Shown: positions 7,384 to 16,915, numbered from the stretch's first letter. The stretch is DNA of 64,000 nt from DATKLL01 sp035542475 (GCA_035542475.1 DATKLL010000182.1:1-64000); one strand, 5' to 3'. Numbers and translations: made by a program. The notes: generated by a model not told the origin, from the letters alone.

Positions 7384-9459
7384 ATGGCAAATGACGAGAC
7401 TACAGATATAACACTTTTTGTAAAGACCTCCGGAGAGGATATTGCGAGATGGAACCGGCAGAAAATTGTCGATGCCCTTATCCGTGAGACAAACATAGAC
7501 GTCAATACGGCGGAAGCAATAAGCAGGGAGGTCGAGAAGCAGATAATATCATCCGGGATCAGCCTGCTTACAACACCCCTTATCAGAGAACTTGTTGATG
7601 CGAAGCTCATAGAAAGAGGCCTGGAACAGGCGAGAAAGATGCACGCGCTGCTGGGATTTCCCATCTATGATGTAAGGGAGCTGATCCTTCACCAGAACAA
7701 GGAGAACGCCAATGTACCGCACGGCCCGGAAGGTACGAATCTCATTCTGGCTGAAGGGATAAAAAAGGAGTACTCGCTCTATGAGGTCTTTTCGCAGGAT
7801 GTGGGTGATGCGCACATAGTAGGGGATATGCATCTTCACGGCCTGGGTTATATCGACAGGCCTTACAGTTCATTTCAGTCCCTTGAGTATATTAAGAAAT
7901 TCGGTTTGAATCTTCCCCATTCACTGACAGTCGCGAAACCGGCCAAGCATGCGGAGGTGCTCCTGGCCCATATGGTGCGTTTTGGCGCTATCCTGCAGGG
8001 GCATTTTTCCGGCGTCATCGGCTGGGATGCCGTTAATTTCTCCTTCGCACCTTACCTGTCAAAGATGAACGATAAGGAAATAAGGCAGTTCGCCCAGATG
8101 CTCATTTATGAATTTTCCCAATTGACATCTTCACGAGGGGGCCAGGCAATGTTCACAGATATCCATCTCTACTGGGATGTCCCTGAACATCTTCGGAACG
8201 TTCCTGTTATCAGCCCGGGGGGTGAATTCGCCGGCAGTAACTATGAAGATTATATAACGGATGCGCGGAGGTTTGCCTGGGCTATTTTCGAGGTATTTAA
8301 GAAGGGGGACGGCACGGGGAAACCGTTTATATTCCCCAGGCCGCTTGTTCACATATCGGAAGAATTTTTTCAGTCTTCCGGATATGAAGACTTTCTCAAT
8401 CATATATGCGAAGTAGCCGGTGAAAAGGGGAATACCTGTTTCCTTTTTGATCGTCGGGGGGTAATCAAGGCTTACGAGTGCGGCTTTTCCGCGCTCAGGG
8501 GAGAGGATAATCTTTTTGAGGAAGCAAAAACACCCTGGAAGATGAGATGTTCAGCCATCCAGAATGTGACGCTGAACCTCCCGAGGCTTGGTTATAAGGC
8601 CCAGGGAGAGGATAAAGCCTTGTTTTCGCTGATTACAGAAGGTATGAAACTGATGGCCAGAGCTCATATCCAGAAGCGGGATTTCATTGAAAATCTTCTT
8701 TCTTATGGTGATGATGGCCCTCTTGCCATGCTTGCCATGAACAGAGACGGTTTGCCATATTTGAGAATGGATCATGTATGCTGCTTAATGGGCATTGTGG
8801 GTCTTAATGAGCTTGTCCAGATACATACGGGTAGTCAATTGCATGAGTCGGAAGAAGCGATTATATTTGGCCTGAAAATTATTAGTCATATGAAGGATGA
8901 AGCAGAGAAGCTCTGTAAAAAATATGGCCTCCGCTTTATTCTGGAGCAAACACCTGCGGAAACAACTGCTTATCGTTTTGCGCGCCTCGATCTCAAATAC
9001 TTTTCACCGAAGGCGGGCCATTTTGTGAAAGGTAATCTGGCCAGAGGAGAAGTGTACTATACGAATTCAACCCATTTTAATGCCTCTGCCGCTACACAGC
9101 CAGTGGAGCGTGTAAGGCAGGAAGGTCGTTTTCATCCCTTTATAGGAGGAGGGGCTGTTACCCATGTATGGCTCGGGGATGCGCGGCCGGCGAGGGAAGA
9201 TGTTGCCGGATTTATTAAACATGTATTTAGAGATACAGAGAATGACCAGGTTATGTTTTCACCGGAATTCACAACCTGTAAAGTTTGTGGAGAAACGTTC
9301 AGGTCCCTTAGAGGCAAATGTGAATTCTGCGGGTCCGAAGTAGTGGAAGGAATAGCAAGAATTACACAGTATTTCAGCCGGATATCAGGCTGGAATAAGG
9401 GCAAACTGGCTGAACTGAGAGACAGAAAACGGTACGATAGAGTTATTTCAAAGACTTAG
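7384..9459 (+). CDS. nrdD: Anaerobic (class III) ribonucleoside-triphosphate reductase
   Basis: This 691-residue glycyl-radical enzyme reduces ribonucleoside triphosphates to deoxy forms without oxygen. Residues about 8-95 are an ATP-cone allosteric domain (ITLFVKTSGEDIARWNRQKI). The catalytic body includes GDMHLHGLGYIDRPYSSFQS and RCSAIQNVTLNLPRLGY. Near the C terminus a zinc ribbon of two CxxC pairs (CKVCGETF, CEFCGS) precedes the radical site SRISGWNKGKLAEL, with the radical Gly at about residue 669. The activase NrdG is not in the window. The gene follows an HD-type nucleotide phosphohydrolase. The start ATG has only a modest upstream GAAATAGAAG. Confidence 0.95.
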   Translation: MANDETTDITLFVKTSGEDIARWNRQKIVDALIRETNIDVNTAEAISREVEKQIISSGISLLTTPLIRELVDAKLIERGLEQARKMHALLGFPIYDVRELILHQNKENANVPHGPEGTNLILAEGIKKEYSLYEVFSQDVGDAHIVGDMHLHGLGYIDRPYSSFQSLEYIKKFGLNLPHSLTVAKPAKHAEVLLAHMVRFGAILQGHFSGVIGWDAVNFSFAPYLSKMNDKEIRQFAQMLIYEFSQLTSSRGGQAMFTDIHLYWDVPEHLRNVPVISPGGEFAGSNYEDYITDARRFAWAIFEVFKKGDGTGKPFIFPRPLVHISEEFFQSSGYEDFLNHICEVAGEKGNTCFLFDRRGVIKAYECGFSALRGEDNLFEEAKTPWKMRCSAIQNVTLNLPRLGYKAQGEDKALFSLITEGMKLMARAHIQKRDFIENLLSYGDDGPLAMLAMNRDGLPYLRMDHVCCLMGIVGLNELVQIHTGSQLHESEEAIIFGLKIISHMKDEAEKLCKKYGLRFILEQTPAETTAYRFARLDLKYFSPKAGHFVKGNLARGEVYYTNSTHFNASAATQPVERVRQEGRFHPFIGGGAVTHVWLGDARPAREDVAGFIKHVFRDTENDQVMFSPEFTTCKVCGETFRSLRGKCEFCGSEVVEGIARITQYFSRISGWNKGKLAELRDRKRYDRVISKT

Positions 9460-9511
9460 ACCTGACCACCTAATCCCTCCCTTGAACCCTAAATTAATCA
9501 ACAAATCCATG

Positions 9512-9548
9512 CCCTACCCTTGACATAGGTAGGGGCGATAAATATATT
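9512..9548 (+). promoter_or_regulatory. Sigma70 promoter with overlapping inverted repeat, upstream of gmhA-grpE-dnaK
   Basis: TTGACA (9520-9525) and TATATT (9543-9548) are 17 bases apart, a near-consensus promoter. The -35 box is flanked by an inverted repeat, CCCTACC (9512-9518) and GGTAGGG (9528-9534), placed where a repressor could block RNA polymerase. No CIRCE element is seen. It would drive gmhA and probably grpE and dnaK. Confidence 0.6.
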
Positions 9549-9595
9549 ATTCGCAACTTTGCATTACCTAAGTGAGTGAAGTAGCTTGTGTTGCT

Positions 9596-10180
9596 ATGGA
9601 AGATCATATTGTTAAGATATTCAGAGAGAGCAGTCACCTAAAGGAAGCCTTTGTAGGTGAAAATCTTGATGTTATTGTTAATGTTGTTGATGTAATTACA
9701 GCCGCTTTGAAAGCGGGTAATAAAATACTGCTTTTTGGAAACGGCGGGTCAGCGGCGGATGCCCAGCATCTTGCAGCAGAATTTGTGAACCGTTTTGTTA
9801 TAGAACGGCCGCCACTACCGGCAATTGCTTTGAGTACCGATACGTCTGTGATTACAAGCATAGGTAACGATTATGATTTTTCTGAAATATTCAGCAAGCA
9901 GATCAGGGCGATAGGCCAAGCGGGGGATGTGGCCTGGGGGATAAGCACCAGCGGTTCCTCTTCTAATGTTATAAAAGCCCTGGAAGTTGCGAAGAAGATC
10001 GGGATGGTGACGATCGGTATGACAGGAAAGGACGGAGGCGACATAGCGAAGATGGTGGATTATTCACTCAATGTTTCTTCCAACAGTACACCGCGCATAC
10101 AGGAGGTCCACATTACTGCGGGGCACGTAATATGCGAGATGATAGACTTTAAGTTGTTTCAGAGACCGGATACAAAATAG
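9596..10180 (+). CDS. gmhA: Sedoheptulose-7-phosphate isomerase (SIS domain)
   Basis: GmhA converts sedoheptulose 7-phosphate to D-glycero-D-manno-heptose 7-phosphate, the first step of the lipopolysaccharide heptose pathway. The SIS fold is clear: LFGNGGSAADAQHLAAEFVN (sugar-phosphate loop), AIALSTDTSVITSIGNDYDF, and the distal EVHITAGHVICEMID with the catalytic His and Glu. Length, about 194 residues, is normal. The frame is open from a GTG at 9572, but alignment with the known N terminus (MEDHIVKIF matches the start of family members) favours the ATG at 9596. No other heptose gene is nearby. grpE follows after 48 bases. Confidence 0.9.
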   Translation: MEDHIVKIFRESSHLKEAFVGENLDVIVNVVDVITAALKAGNKILLFGNGGSAADAQHLAAEFVNRFVIERPPLPAIALSTDTSVITSIGNDYDFSEIFSKQIRAIGQAGDVAWGISTSGSSSNVIKALEVAKKIGMVTIGMTGKDGGDIAKMVDYSLNVSSNSTPRIQEVHITAGHVICEMIDFKLFQRPDTK

Positions 10181-10228
10181 AGACATGATGCCGGGGTCGG
10201 ATAAAAGATTGGGTTGGGATGATACTAC

Positions 10229-10801
10229 ATGAGTAAGACATCAAAAAAGGTAGAAATAAAAGAGACACAAGATATTAAAGAAGAAAATAGGGAAGAACAA
10301 AAGTCCCCTGGAGATGAAGATATAATGGTGAAACTTAAGGAAAAAGAACGGGAAGCAGCCGAAAATTATGACAAGTATGTTCGTGCGGTTGCGGAACTTG
10401 ATAATTACAGAAAGCGCGCCGCCAGGGAGAGGGCTGATTCCATCAGATATGGGAATGAAAGTCTGATCAAGGATATCCTGCCGCTGGTTGACAGCATGGA
10501 TAGGGCATTGCAGCATGCCGACGACTATGGTTATCCCGATGCATTTAAAGAGGGATTAAAGCTGCTCCAGGGCCAGCTCCAAGGCTGCCTGGAAAAACAT
10601 GGCGTACGGCAGATTGAGTGTATTAACAAGACATTTGACCCTCATATCCATGAAGCCGTACTACAGGTCGATAGCGGCGACCATGGGAAGGACCAGGTCG
10701 TCCAGGAACTGGAAAAGGGGTATCTGTTGCATGAGAGGTTATTGAGACCGGCTAAAGTGTCTGTCAGTAAAGGTGCAAAGGAAGAAGATAGCAAAGAATA
10801 A
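10229..10801 (+). CDS. grpE: Nucleotide exchange factor GrpE
   Basis: The 190-residue GrpE releases ADP from DnaK during the chaperone cycle. The first 55 residues are a charged, disordered stretch followed by the long dimer helix (AAENYDKYVRAVAELDNYRK, a family hallmark). The C-terminal beta domain contains FDPHIHEAVLQVDSGDH and LEKGYLLHERLLRPAKVSVS, matching the canonical H-E-A-V and G-Y-x-L-x-x-R-x-L-R-P-A-x-V motifs. It lies 34 bases before dnaK in the same operon. Confidence 0.96.
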   Translation: MSKTSKKVEIKETQDIKEENREEQKSPGDEDIMVKLKEKEREAAENYDKYVRAVAELDNYRKRAARERADSIRYGNESLIKDILPLVDSMDRALQHADDYGYPDAFKEGLKLLQGQLQGCLEKHGVRQIECINKTFDPHIHEAVLQVDSGDHGKDQVVQELEKGYLLHERLLRPAKVSVSKGAKEEDSKE

Positions 10802-10835
10802 AAAAGGAGATTAGATATTAAGGAGGATTAATAAA

Positions 10836-12764
10836 ATGGCAAAAATAATAGGGATTGATTTAGGGACGACGAATTCATGCGTCGCTATTATGGAAGGAGG
10901 AGATCCCGTTGTAATAGCAAATCAGGAAGGAAGCAGGACAACACCTTCCATGGTGGCATTTACGGACAGCGGCGAGCGGCTGGTCGGTCAAGTTGCCAAG
11001 CGGCAAGCTGTCACCAACCCTGAAAATACCGTGTATGCGATAAAGAGGCTCATCGGGAGGAAATTCTCCTCCAAGGAGGTTCAGTACGATAAGAAGATAT
11101 GTCCTTACAGGATCACGGAGTCGCCCAATGGTGATGCCCAGGTAACCGTAAAAGCACGGAATTACAGTCCGGCAGAAATATCATCTTTCGTACTTACAAA
11201 GATGAAACAGACTGCGGAGGACTATCTGGGAGAGAAAGTAACCGACGCGGTTATTACGGTTCCTGCGTACTTCAATGATTCTCAAAGGCAAGCTACGAAA
11301 GATGCGGGAAGAGTTGCCGGATTGAATGTACTTAGAATCATCAATGAGCCGACGGCAGCGGCATTGGCGTATGGTCTTGATAAGAAAAAAGACGAAAAGA
11401 TCGCCGTGTTTGACCTTGGGGGCGGAACGTTTGATATATCCATCCTCGAGTTGGGAGACGGTGTTTTTGAAGTCAAATCAACAAACGGGGATACCCATTT
11501 GGGTGGTGAAGACTTTGACCAGAGGCTGATTGATTTTATTGCCACGGAATTCAAGAATGATTACGGGATTGATCTAAGGAACGACAGGATGGCTTTGCAG
11601 AGAATCAAGGAGGCGGCGGAGAAGGCAAAGATGGAACTTTCCACCGTTATGGAGACGGACATAAACCTCCCCTTCATCACCGCTGATGCGTCAGGGCCTA
11701 AACATTTGACCATGAAATTGTCAAGGGCCAAACTGGAAGCCCTGGTCGAAGACCTGATTGAAAAGACGGTCGAACCCTGCAGAACCGCGCTGAAGGACGC
11801 GAACCTTTCGCCAAAGGATATCGATGAGGTTATTCTTGTTGGCGGTATGACCCGTATGCCACGCGTTCAGCAGAAAGTGAAAGAGATCTTTGCCAAAGAA
11901 CCCCATAAAGGGGTCAATCCGGATGAGGTGGTCGCCGTTGGCGCAGCCATCCAGGCGGGTGTATTGGCTGGCGATGTGAAGGATGTGCTGCTGCTGGATG
12001 TAACGCCTCTGTCACTCGGGATAGAGACTCTGGGCGGTGTATTGACGAAGTTGATCGAGAAAAATACCACCATTCCTACCCGGAAAAGCCAGATCTTTTC
12101 GACGGCGGCGGACAATCAGCCTGCAGTGAGCATTCATGTCCTTCAAGGTGAAAGATCGATGGCGGCGGATAACAGGACACTGGGCAGATTTGAACTGGTG
12201 GGGATACCGCCCGCACCACGCGGAATGCCGCAAATCGAGGTTACTTTTGATATTGATGCCAATGGCATTGTTCATGTGTCCGCGAAAGACCTGGGAACTG
12301 GCAAAGAGCAGAGCATCAAGATTACCGCATCGAGCGGTCTTTCTGAGGCTGAAATTCAGAAACTAGTCAGAGAAGCGGAAGCTCACTCAGATGAAGACAA
12401 GAAAAAGAGAGAGCTTATAGAGGCCAGAAATCAGGCAGATTCTATGGCTTACAGTGTAGAGAAGAATATAAAGGAGTTCGGTGATAAGATTGATACTTCG
12501 GAAAAGGCGCGGATCGAAGATGCTATAGCGAGGGTAAGAAAGGCCATTGAAGGAGATGACATCAATGCCATTAAAAGTGCCCAGGAAGAGCTAACCAACG
12601 CGTCTCATAAAATTGCGGAGGCCATGTATGCTAAAGCTTCCACTTCGCAGGCGGGGGCTGGTGCCGGCGCTGGAGCTCATGCCGGTGCATCAACAGAACA
12701 GCCGGGTGCCGGTAGGAAAGATGATGATGTTGTTGACGCTGACTTTGAAGAGGTGAAAAAATAA
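10836..12764 (+). CDS. dnaK: Molecular chaperone DnaK (Hsp70)
   Basis: The 642-residue ATP-dependent chaperone has a full set of Hsp70 signatures: IIGIDLGTTNSCVAIMEGG at the N terminus, VFDLGGGTFDISILELGDG in the ATPase domain, VILVGGMTRMPRVQQKVKEI for the adenosine motif, and the linker DVLLLDVTPLSLGIETLGG. It ends in a Gly/Ala-rich tail and the acidic DDDVVDADFEEV motif. TTAAGGAGGATTAATAAA gives an excellent ribosome site. It follows grpE; dnaJ is not adjacent, although a J-domain protein occurs at 46894-47286. A strong terminator follows. Confidence 0.98.
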   Translation: MAKIIGIDLGTTNSCVAIMEGGDPVVIANQEGSRTTPSMVAFTDSGERLVGQVAKRQAVTNPENTVYAIKRLIGRKFSSKEVQYDKKICPYRITESPNGDAQVTVKARNYSPAEISSFVLTKMKQTAEDYLGEKVTDAVITVPAYFNDSQRQATKDAGRVAGLNVLRIINEPTAAALAYGLDKKKDEKIAVFDLGGGTFDISILELGDGVFEVKSTNGDTHLGGEDFDQRLIDFIATEFKNDYGIDLRNDRMALQRIKEAAEKAKMELSTVMETDINLPFITADASGPKHLTMKLSRAKLEALVEDLIEKTVEPCRTALKDANLSPKDIDEVILVGGMTRMPRVQQKVKEIFAKEPHKGVNPDEVVAVGAAIQAGVLAGDVKDVLLLDVTPLSLGIETLGGVLTKLIEKNTTIPTRKSQIFSTAADNQPAVSIHVLQGERSMAADNRTLGRFELVGIPPAPRGMPQIEVTFDIDANGIVHVSAKDLGTGKEQSIKITASSGLSEAEIQKLVREAEAHSDEDKKKRELIEARNQADSMAYSVEKNIKEFGDKIDTSEKARIEDAIARVRKAIEGDDINAIKSAQEELTNASHKIAEAMYAKASTSQAGAGAGAGAHAGASTEQPGAGRKDDDVVDADFEEVKK

Positions 12765-12861
12765 TTTATTAAAATTTGAGGATTTTGCGATTGAGGATCG
12801 GGCAAAGATGACCTGAAGATGAGATGCATGAATGTGATAGTTATTGCATGACAGCTCCTTA

Positions 12862-12901
12862 GCCCGGGATTCATGACAGTGGATACCCGGGCATTTTTTT
12901 A
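12862..12901 (+). terminator. Intrinsic terminator after dnaK
   Basis: GCCCGGG pairs with CCCGGGC across a loop of about 17 bases and is followed by ATTTTTTTAT. It ends the gmhA-grpE-dnaK transcript. Confidence 0.85.
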
Positions 12902-13011
12902 TCGACGGACAGCCTGATTTTTTATAAAATATATGGTACTAAAAAAATGTTCGAGGACTTTATAAAACGTTAATCGTGGACTAAAAAGATTTTCTGAATT
13001 ATGGTGATTAT

Positions 13012-14238
13012 ATGCTCAATCGTTATATGAAAAGGTTGCTGATTGTACCGTTATTTTTGATTATGACAGTATGGGGTGCCGGAATTGTGTCTGATGCTGA
13101 GGCAGCTGAGCAGATGATGATAGAGAAGGCAGTGGATAGCAATACTATCGGTTGTGTGCTCCCTCTCTCGGGACGATATGCCTCTGTCGGGAACAAGGCC
13201 CTGGATTCTATTCTTCTGGCCGCGGGCATTTTTGATCCGTTGGTGAAGAGCCCTATTAAACTGATAATAGAAGACTCGAAAAGTCAGCCGGAAGGTGCAA
13301 AGGCGGCTGTAACCAAACTGGCTTTAAAAGATGGTGTCATCTGTATACTCGGGCCCATCGGCAATATTGAAGCCCTTGAGGCTGCCAAGGAAGCGCAGAA
13401 ATTAAAAATCCCTATAATAACCCTTACCGAGAAGGAAGGAATTACCGATATTGGTGATTATGTCCTTCGGAGTTATATGACCAATTCTATGCAGATTGAG
13501 GCACTCGTTAAATACGCTACTGAAGAATGGGGCCTGACGAGGTTCACCGTTCTCTACCCGGATGATCATTATGGTCGCGAAATGGAGATGCTGTTCAGGA
13601 AAGAGGTTGGGCGCCAAAGGGGAGAAATTAGAAAAGCCAGGTCCTACGATAAAACGCAGACGGATTTCGGCGATGAGATCAAAGAGATAATTGGTCTAAA
13701 GGAAACCTCTCCTAAAGCAAAAGTAAAAACTGGTACTAAGAAAGATGATAACAAACCTGACATAGATTTTGATGCTCTTTTTATTCCCGATACCCCGGGA
13801 AGTTTAAAAATGATTGTTCCACAACTAGCATTCTATAATATTATTTCCAGCGGAGTTAAACTGATGGGCACAAGCGTCTGGGATTCACCCGATATTTTGA
13901 AGACAGATGGTGATCATCTTGAAGGGGCCGTTTTTACCGACAGCTTTTCTCTGAACAGCTTTTACCCTGAGACAAATGACTTTATCGATATATTTTATGC
14001 AAACTACAGCCGTGAGCCGGAAGTTATGGAGGCCCTGGTGTATGATGCGGCTGGTATGATTGTTAAAATTATCAAAGAAGACGAAGCGGAGACGAGGACT
14101 CAGTTCAGAGACAGCCTGCTGCGATTAAAGAATTATAGGGGCGTCACGGGGATGATATCATTTTCGGGAATAAGAGACGCTCAAAAAAACATCTTTATTT
14201 TAACGATAAAGGACGGTCAAATTGTACAAATACAATAA
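13012..14238 (+). CDS. Periplasmic LivK-type ligand-binding protein / PBP activator-like
   Basis: The 408-residue protein has a signal peptide (hydrophobic residues 8-30 ending in SDAEAAE) and a type I periplasmic-binding fold: IGCVLPLSGRYASVGNKALD near the mature start, then ILGPIGNIEALEAAKEAQKL, IPIITLTEKEGITDIGDYVL and FTVLYPDDHYGREMEMLFRK. This fold is shared by branched-chain amino-acid binding proteins and LpoA-like penicillin-binding-protein activators. No ABC permease or ATPase genes adjoin it, which favours a signalling or activator role over transport. A Lys-rich insert near residues 228-243 is unusual. It lies 51 bases before surE. Confidence 0.7.
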   Translation: MLNRYMKRLLIVPLFLIMTVWGAGIVSDAEAAEQMMIEKAVDSNTIGCVLPLSGRYASVGNKALDSILLAAGIFDPLVKSPIKLIIEDSKSQPEGAKAAVTKLALKDGVICILGPIGNIEALEAAKEAQKLKIPIITLTEKEGITDIGDYVLRSYMTNSMQIEALVKYATEEWGLTRFTVLYPDDHYGREMEMLFRKEVGRQRGEIRKARSYDKTQTDFGDEIKEIIGLKETSPKAKVKTGTKKDDNKPDIDFDALFIPDTPGSLKMIVPQLAFYNIISSGVKLMGTSVWDSPDILKTDGDHLEGAVFTDSFSLNSFYPETNDFIDIFYANYSREPEVMEALVYDAAGMIVKIIKEDEAETRTQFRDSLLRLKNYRGVTGMISFSGIRDAQKNIFILTIKDGQIVQIQ

Positions 14239-14289
14239 GCGATCCGCTTCTTTTAAGGTTGGAAGGGAGCGGGGTCGGATAGGTTAATT

Positions 14290-15054
14290 ATGAGATTTCT
14301 TCTTACAAATGATGACGGCGTATATGCAAGGGGTTTGAGTGCCCTGTATCAGGAACTCTCCAAAGATGCAGATTGTTTGGTTGTAGCACCTGAGGTTGAA
14401 CAGAGCGCTGTTGGCCATGCGATCACACTTTTTCGTCCCCTCATGGTCAGACGTGCCAAAAAGAATGGCGGTTTCATCGGATACGCCGTGAAGGGGACAC
14501 CGGCGGACTGTGTCAAGATCGGGATCAGGGAATTGTCGGACAAGCCGGTGGATCTGGTTGTGTCGGGGATCAATTTGGGTGCCAACGTGGGAATCAATGT
14601 GATTTATTCAGGAACAGTGTCGGCAGCCACGGAGGGGATCATCATGGGGGTTCCATCCATGGCGATATCTCTGGATGCGCACAAGGATGCCGATTTTTCA
14701 TTTGCGGCCCGATTTACCAGAAAGCTGGCAGCATTCATACTGAATGACAATCCTATAAAAAACATAGCTATCAATGTAAATATACCGGCCATTCCTGAAG
14801 AGGAGATCAAGGGAGTAGTCGTTGCAAAACAGGGTAAGGCGCGCCTGATAGAAAATTTTGAGAAAAGGATGGATCCGAGAGATAACATTTATTACTGGCT
14901 GGCAGGTGAGACAAAACTCTCCGATCATGAAGAGATCGATTCCGATGCCTGTGCCCTCCGCCACGGCATGATTTCCATAACACCTATCTTCTATGATTTA
15001 ACCAGATACGACGTCTTGGAGGAACTAAGCGCAAAGATCAAACAGCAGTTTTGA
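14290..15054 (+). CDS. surE: 5'/3'-nucleotidase SurE
   Basis: The 254-residue metal-dependent phosphatase hydrolyses nucleoside monophosphates. The N-terminal MRFLLTNDDGVYARGLSAL supplies the metal-binding Asp pair, EQSAVGHAITLFRPL the conserved Ser-Gly/Ala region, YAVKGTPADCVKIGI the substrate loop, and LVVSGINLGANVGINVIYSG the Asn-rich metal and substrate motif. Length is typical. It follows the periplasmic binding protein gene closely and is convergent with the UspA-like gene. Confidence 0.95.
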   Translation: MRFLLTNDDGVYARGLSALYQELSKDADCLVVAPEVEQSAVGHAITLFRPLMVRRAKKNGGFIGYAVKGTPADCVKIGIRELSDKPVDLVVSGINLGANVGINVIYSGTVSAATEGIIMGVPSMAISLDAHKDADFSFAARFTRKLAAFILNDNPIKNIAINVNIPAIPEEEIKGVVVAKQGKARLIENFEKRMDPRDNIYYWLAGETKLSDHEEIDSDACALRHGMISITPIFYDLTRYDVLEELSAKIKQQF

Positions 15055-15093
15055 TAAGACTGCGTGTTAACATTGACATAACAATTCCTTCGA

Positions 15094-15936
15094 TTACCGG
15101 GTGAGCAAAACCGGTATTGAGCTTTTGCGGATGATATAGGAAGTGGTACTGCCGAGGATCAGTTCTCTAAGCCTGTTGTGCCCATATGCCCCCATAACCA
15201 TCAATTCCACAGGGCCTTCCTGGATGAATTTGATAATTTCAACGTTCTCCTTCCCCCCGAGAATGATTGTCTCACAATCGATCTTATGTGGTTCAAGAAA
15301 ATCCTCTATTTTTTTTGTGAGGTTCGCCCCCACGCTATGATCATCTGTAATTATTATTACAGTCAGGGGCCAGGACACCCGTTCGGATAGTTCTACCGCA
15401 AGTTTCAAGGCGTTGTTGGCCGGCACACTGCCGTCGTATGCCAGCCCCATGCTCTCAATTTCCCGAAAGGCTGCCGGTGTGACCATGACTGGTTTTCCGG
15501 ATTTGCGAACGACGGATTCCGCTGTGGAGCCAAGAATGCTGCCTCCGCCTGAATGAAAATGTTCGCCCCTCTGGGCAAGGAGAACCCAGTCAGCATTTCG
15601 CCCCTCTTCGATAATCATTTCATCGATGACGCCAATAGCTTTTTTTGTTTCAGGGTGCAACCCCGCTTCTTCACATCTCGCCTTGAAGGCCTGCAAAATA
15701 TTCTCTGCCTTTTCATCAAGACTGTCCTGCAACATCGGGATGAATTCCTGATAGGGAGGCAGGCCTACTGATCCCGAAATGTCGGTGAATACAGGCCCCT
15801 GCATCAGCCGGATATCCATGACATGGAGACCTATCAATTGTGCATCGAGGCGTTTGGCGATATAGATACCGTATTCAATGGCAGTTTTTCCATAATCGGA
15901 ACCGTCTGTCGGTATCAGTATCCTTTTAATTATCAT
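15094..15936 (-). CDS. Tandem universal stress protein (two UspA domains)
   Basis: The 280-residue protein holds two UspA folds. The first (residues 1-150) starts MIIKRILIPTDGSDYGKTAI and contains a GSTAESVVRKSGKPVMV segment. The second (about 160-280) ends GAYGHNRLRELILGSTTSYI, the G-x(2)-G-x(9)-G-S/T ATP-binding motif, followed by the canonical SIPVLL strand. The first domain keeps a similar but less exact GGGSILGSTAES loop. Its start codon overlaps the stop of the upstream MORN-repeat gene by 4 bases, so both are translated from one message. Confidence 0.88.
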   Translation of the reverse strand: MIIKRILIPTDGSDYGKTAIEYGIYIAKRLDAQLIGLHVMDIRLMQGPVFTDISGSVGLPPYQEFIPMLQDSLDEKAENILQAFKARCEEAGLHPETKKAIGVIDEMIIEEGRNADWVLLAQRGEHFHSGGGSILGSTAESVVRKSGKPVMVTPAAFREIESMGLAYDGSVPANNALKLAVELSERVSWPLTVIIITDDHSVGANLTKKIEDFLEPHKIDCETIILGGKENVEIIKFIQEGPVELMVMGAYGHNRLRELILGSTTSYIIRKSSIPVLLTR

Positions 15937-16628
15937 TTATCTTTCTGTCCTTTTTCAAAGGTTGACAAATTCTTCAATAAGTCATCAACCATCTTTTCCT
16001 TATCCCTCAAATCTTCCTCGTCAGCCAATGAGTACAGTTCATTTTCCTGGTCATCTCCCCGGTATTCCGGAGCATCTGCATCAAAGGACGAAAACTGTCC
16101 TATCAGTTTCCCATTCCTATATTTCGCCTTTTCCTTGATCCGGCCGCTCTTAAAATAAGCGATGTATTCGCCGTTCCGCTCATCGTTTTTGAAGCTTCCT
16201 GTTTCTTTGATCTGACCTGTTTTATAATAGCTTATATAATCGCCGTCAAATTTGCCGTCTTTAAAATTCTCCACTTCCCTGATCTGGCCTGTTGTGAAGA
16301 AATGTCTATATTCCCCTTCCAGTTTACCGTTTTTATAATATTCAATCTCCCTGGTCTGACCGTTTTCGTAATAAGAGACGTATTCGCCTTCCAGGTTATC
16401 ATTTTTAAAAGTGCCTTTTTCCCTTATTTGACCATCGCTGTAATAGGTGACGGCATCTCCGTCTCTCTGGCCGTTATGGAAGTGTAACCTGGCCATTATT
16501 TGTCCACTGTTATAGTAGGAGGTATATTCACCCTCAAATTTCCCATTGAGGATATGCTTTTTCTCCTTTATCCGGTCTTTCTCATCGTAGACTATATCTT
16601 CCTTGATTTTTTCCTTGAAGAACGACAT
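15933..16628 (-). CDS. MORN-repeat (MORN_2) protein
   Basis: The 231-residue protein is built from about seven repeats of roughly 23 residues with the pattern Y-Y-x-x-G-Q-I-x-x-x-x-x-(Y/F)-(K/H)-(N/D)-G-x-x-(E/D)-G-(E/D)-Y, for example SYYENGQTREIEYYKNGKLE. This is the YwqK/MORN_2 type, seen in many anaerobes and sometimes labelled an antitoxin. The C-terminal 45 residues are acidic and free of repeats (DEEDLRDKEKMVDDLLKNLS). It is soluble, with no signal peptide. It is the first gene of a two-gene unit with the UspA gene. A precise role cannot be read from sequence. Confidence 0.75.
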   Translation of the reverse strand: MSFFKEKIKEDIVYDEKDRIKEKKHILNGKFEGEYTSYYNSGQIMARLHFHNGQRDGDAVTYYSDGQIREKGTFKNDNLEGEYVSYYENGQTREIEYYKNGKLEGEYRHFFTTGQIREVENFKDGKFDGDYISYYKTGQIKETGSFKNDERNGEYIAYFKSGRIKEKAKYRNGKLIGQFSSFDADAPEYRGDDQENELYSLADEEDLRDKEKMVDDLLKNLSTFEKGQKDK

Positions 16629-16722
16629 AAGGATTCCTTATATGGTGATGATAACTCTTTCCTGATATAGTGTTGTTAATAATTTAGCGCCTTAAAGACT
16701 TTTTTGTCAAGAAGACTTACTT

Positions 16723-16904
16723 AGGAGTCTATTCAAAATAACTTGAACATCTTGCATCCCATCTTCAGGCCATCTTTGGTCGTGCCTCAATCGCAAAATC
16801 CTCGACGTAGCCCTGCTACGCCTGCGGTATTGACTCAATCGGCCCGACCAAATCTAACCTAAATCTGAGCGCAATTTTGTCCCAGTTATTTCGAATAGAC
16901 TCCT
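16723..16904. repeat. MITE-like element with 20-bp terminal inverted repeats
   Basis: The left end AGGAGTCTATTCAAAATAACT and the right end AGTTATTTCGAATAGACTCCT are inverted copies with one mismatch. The interior of about 140 bases is non-coding and carries GACGTAGCCCTGCTACGCC, a core reminiscent of the other palindromic repeats in the window. It lies just downstream of the Crp/Fnr-type gene and overlaps no convincing gene. Confidence 0.65.
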
Positions 16905-16915
16905 TAATTACCATT

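Noticed and set aside
9460..9595. CIRCE heat-shock operator before grpE-dnaK
   Set aside because: No TTAGCACTC-N9-GAGTGCTAA was found; only the unrelated CCCTACC/GGTAGGG repeat is present.
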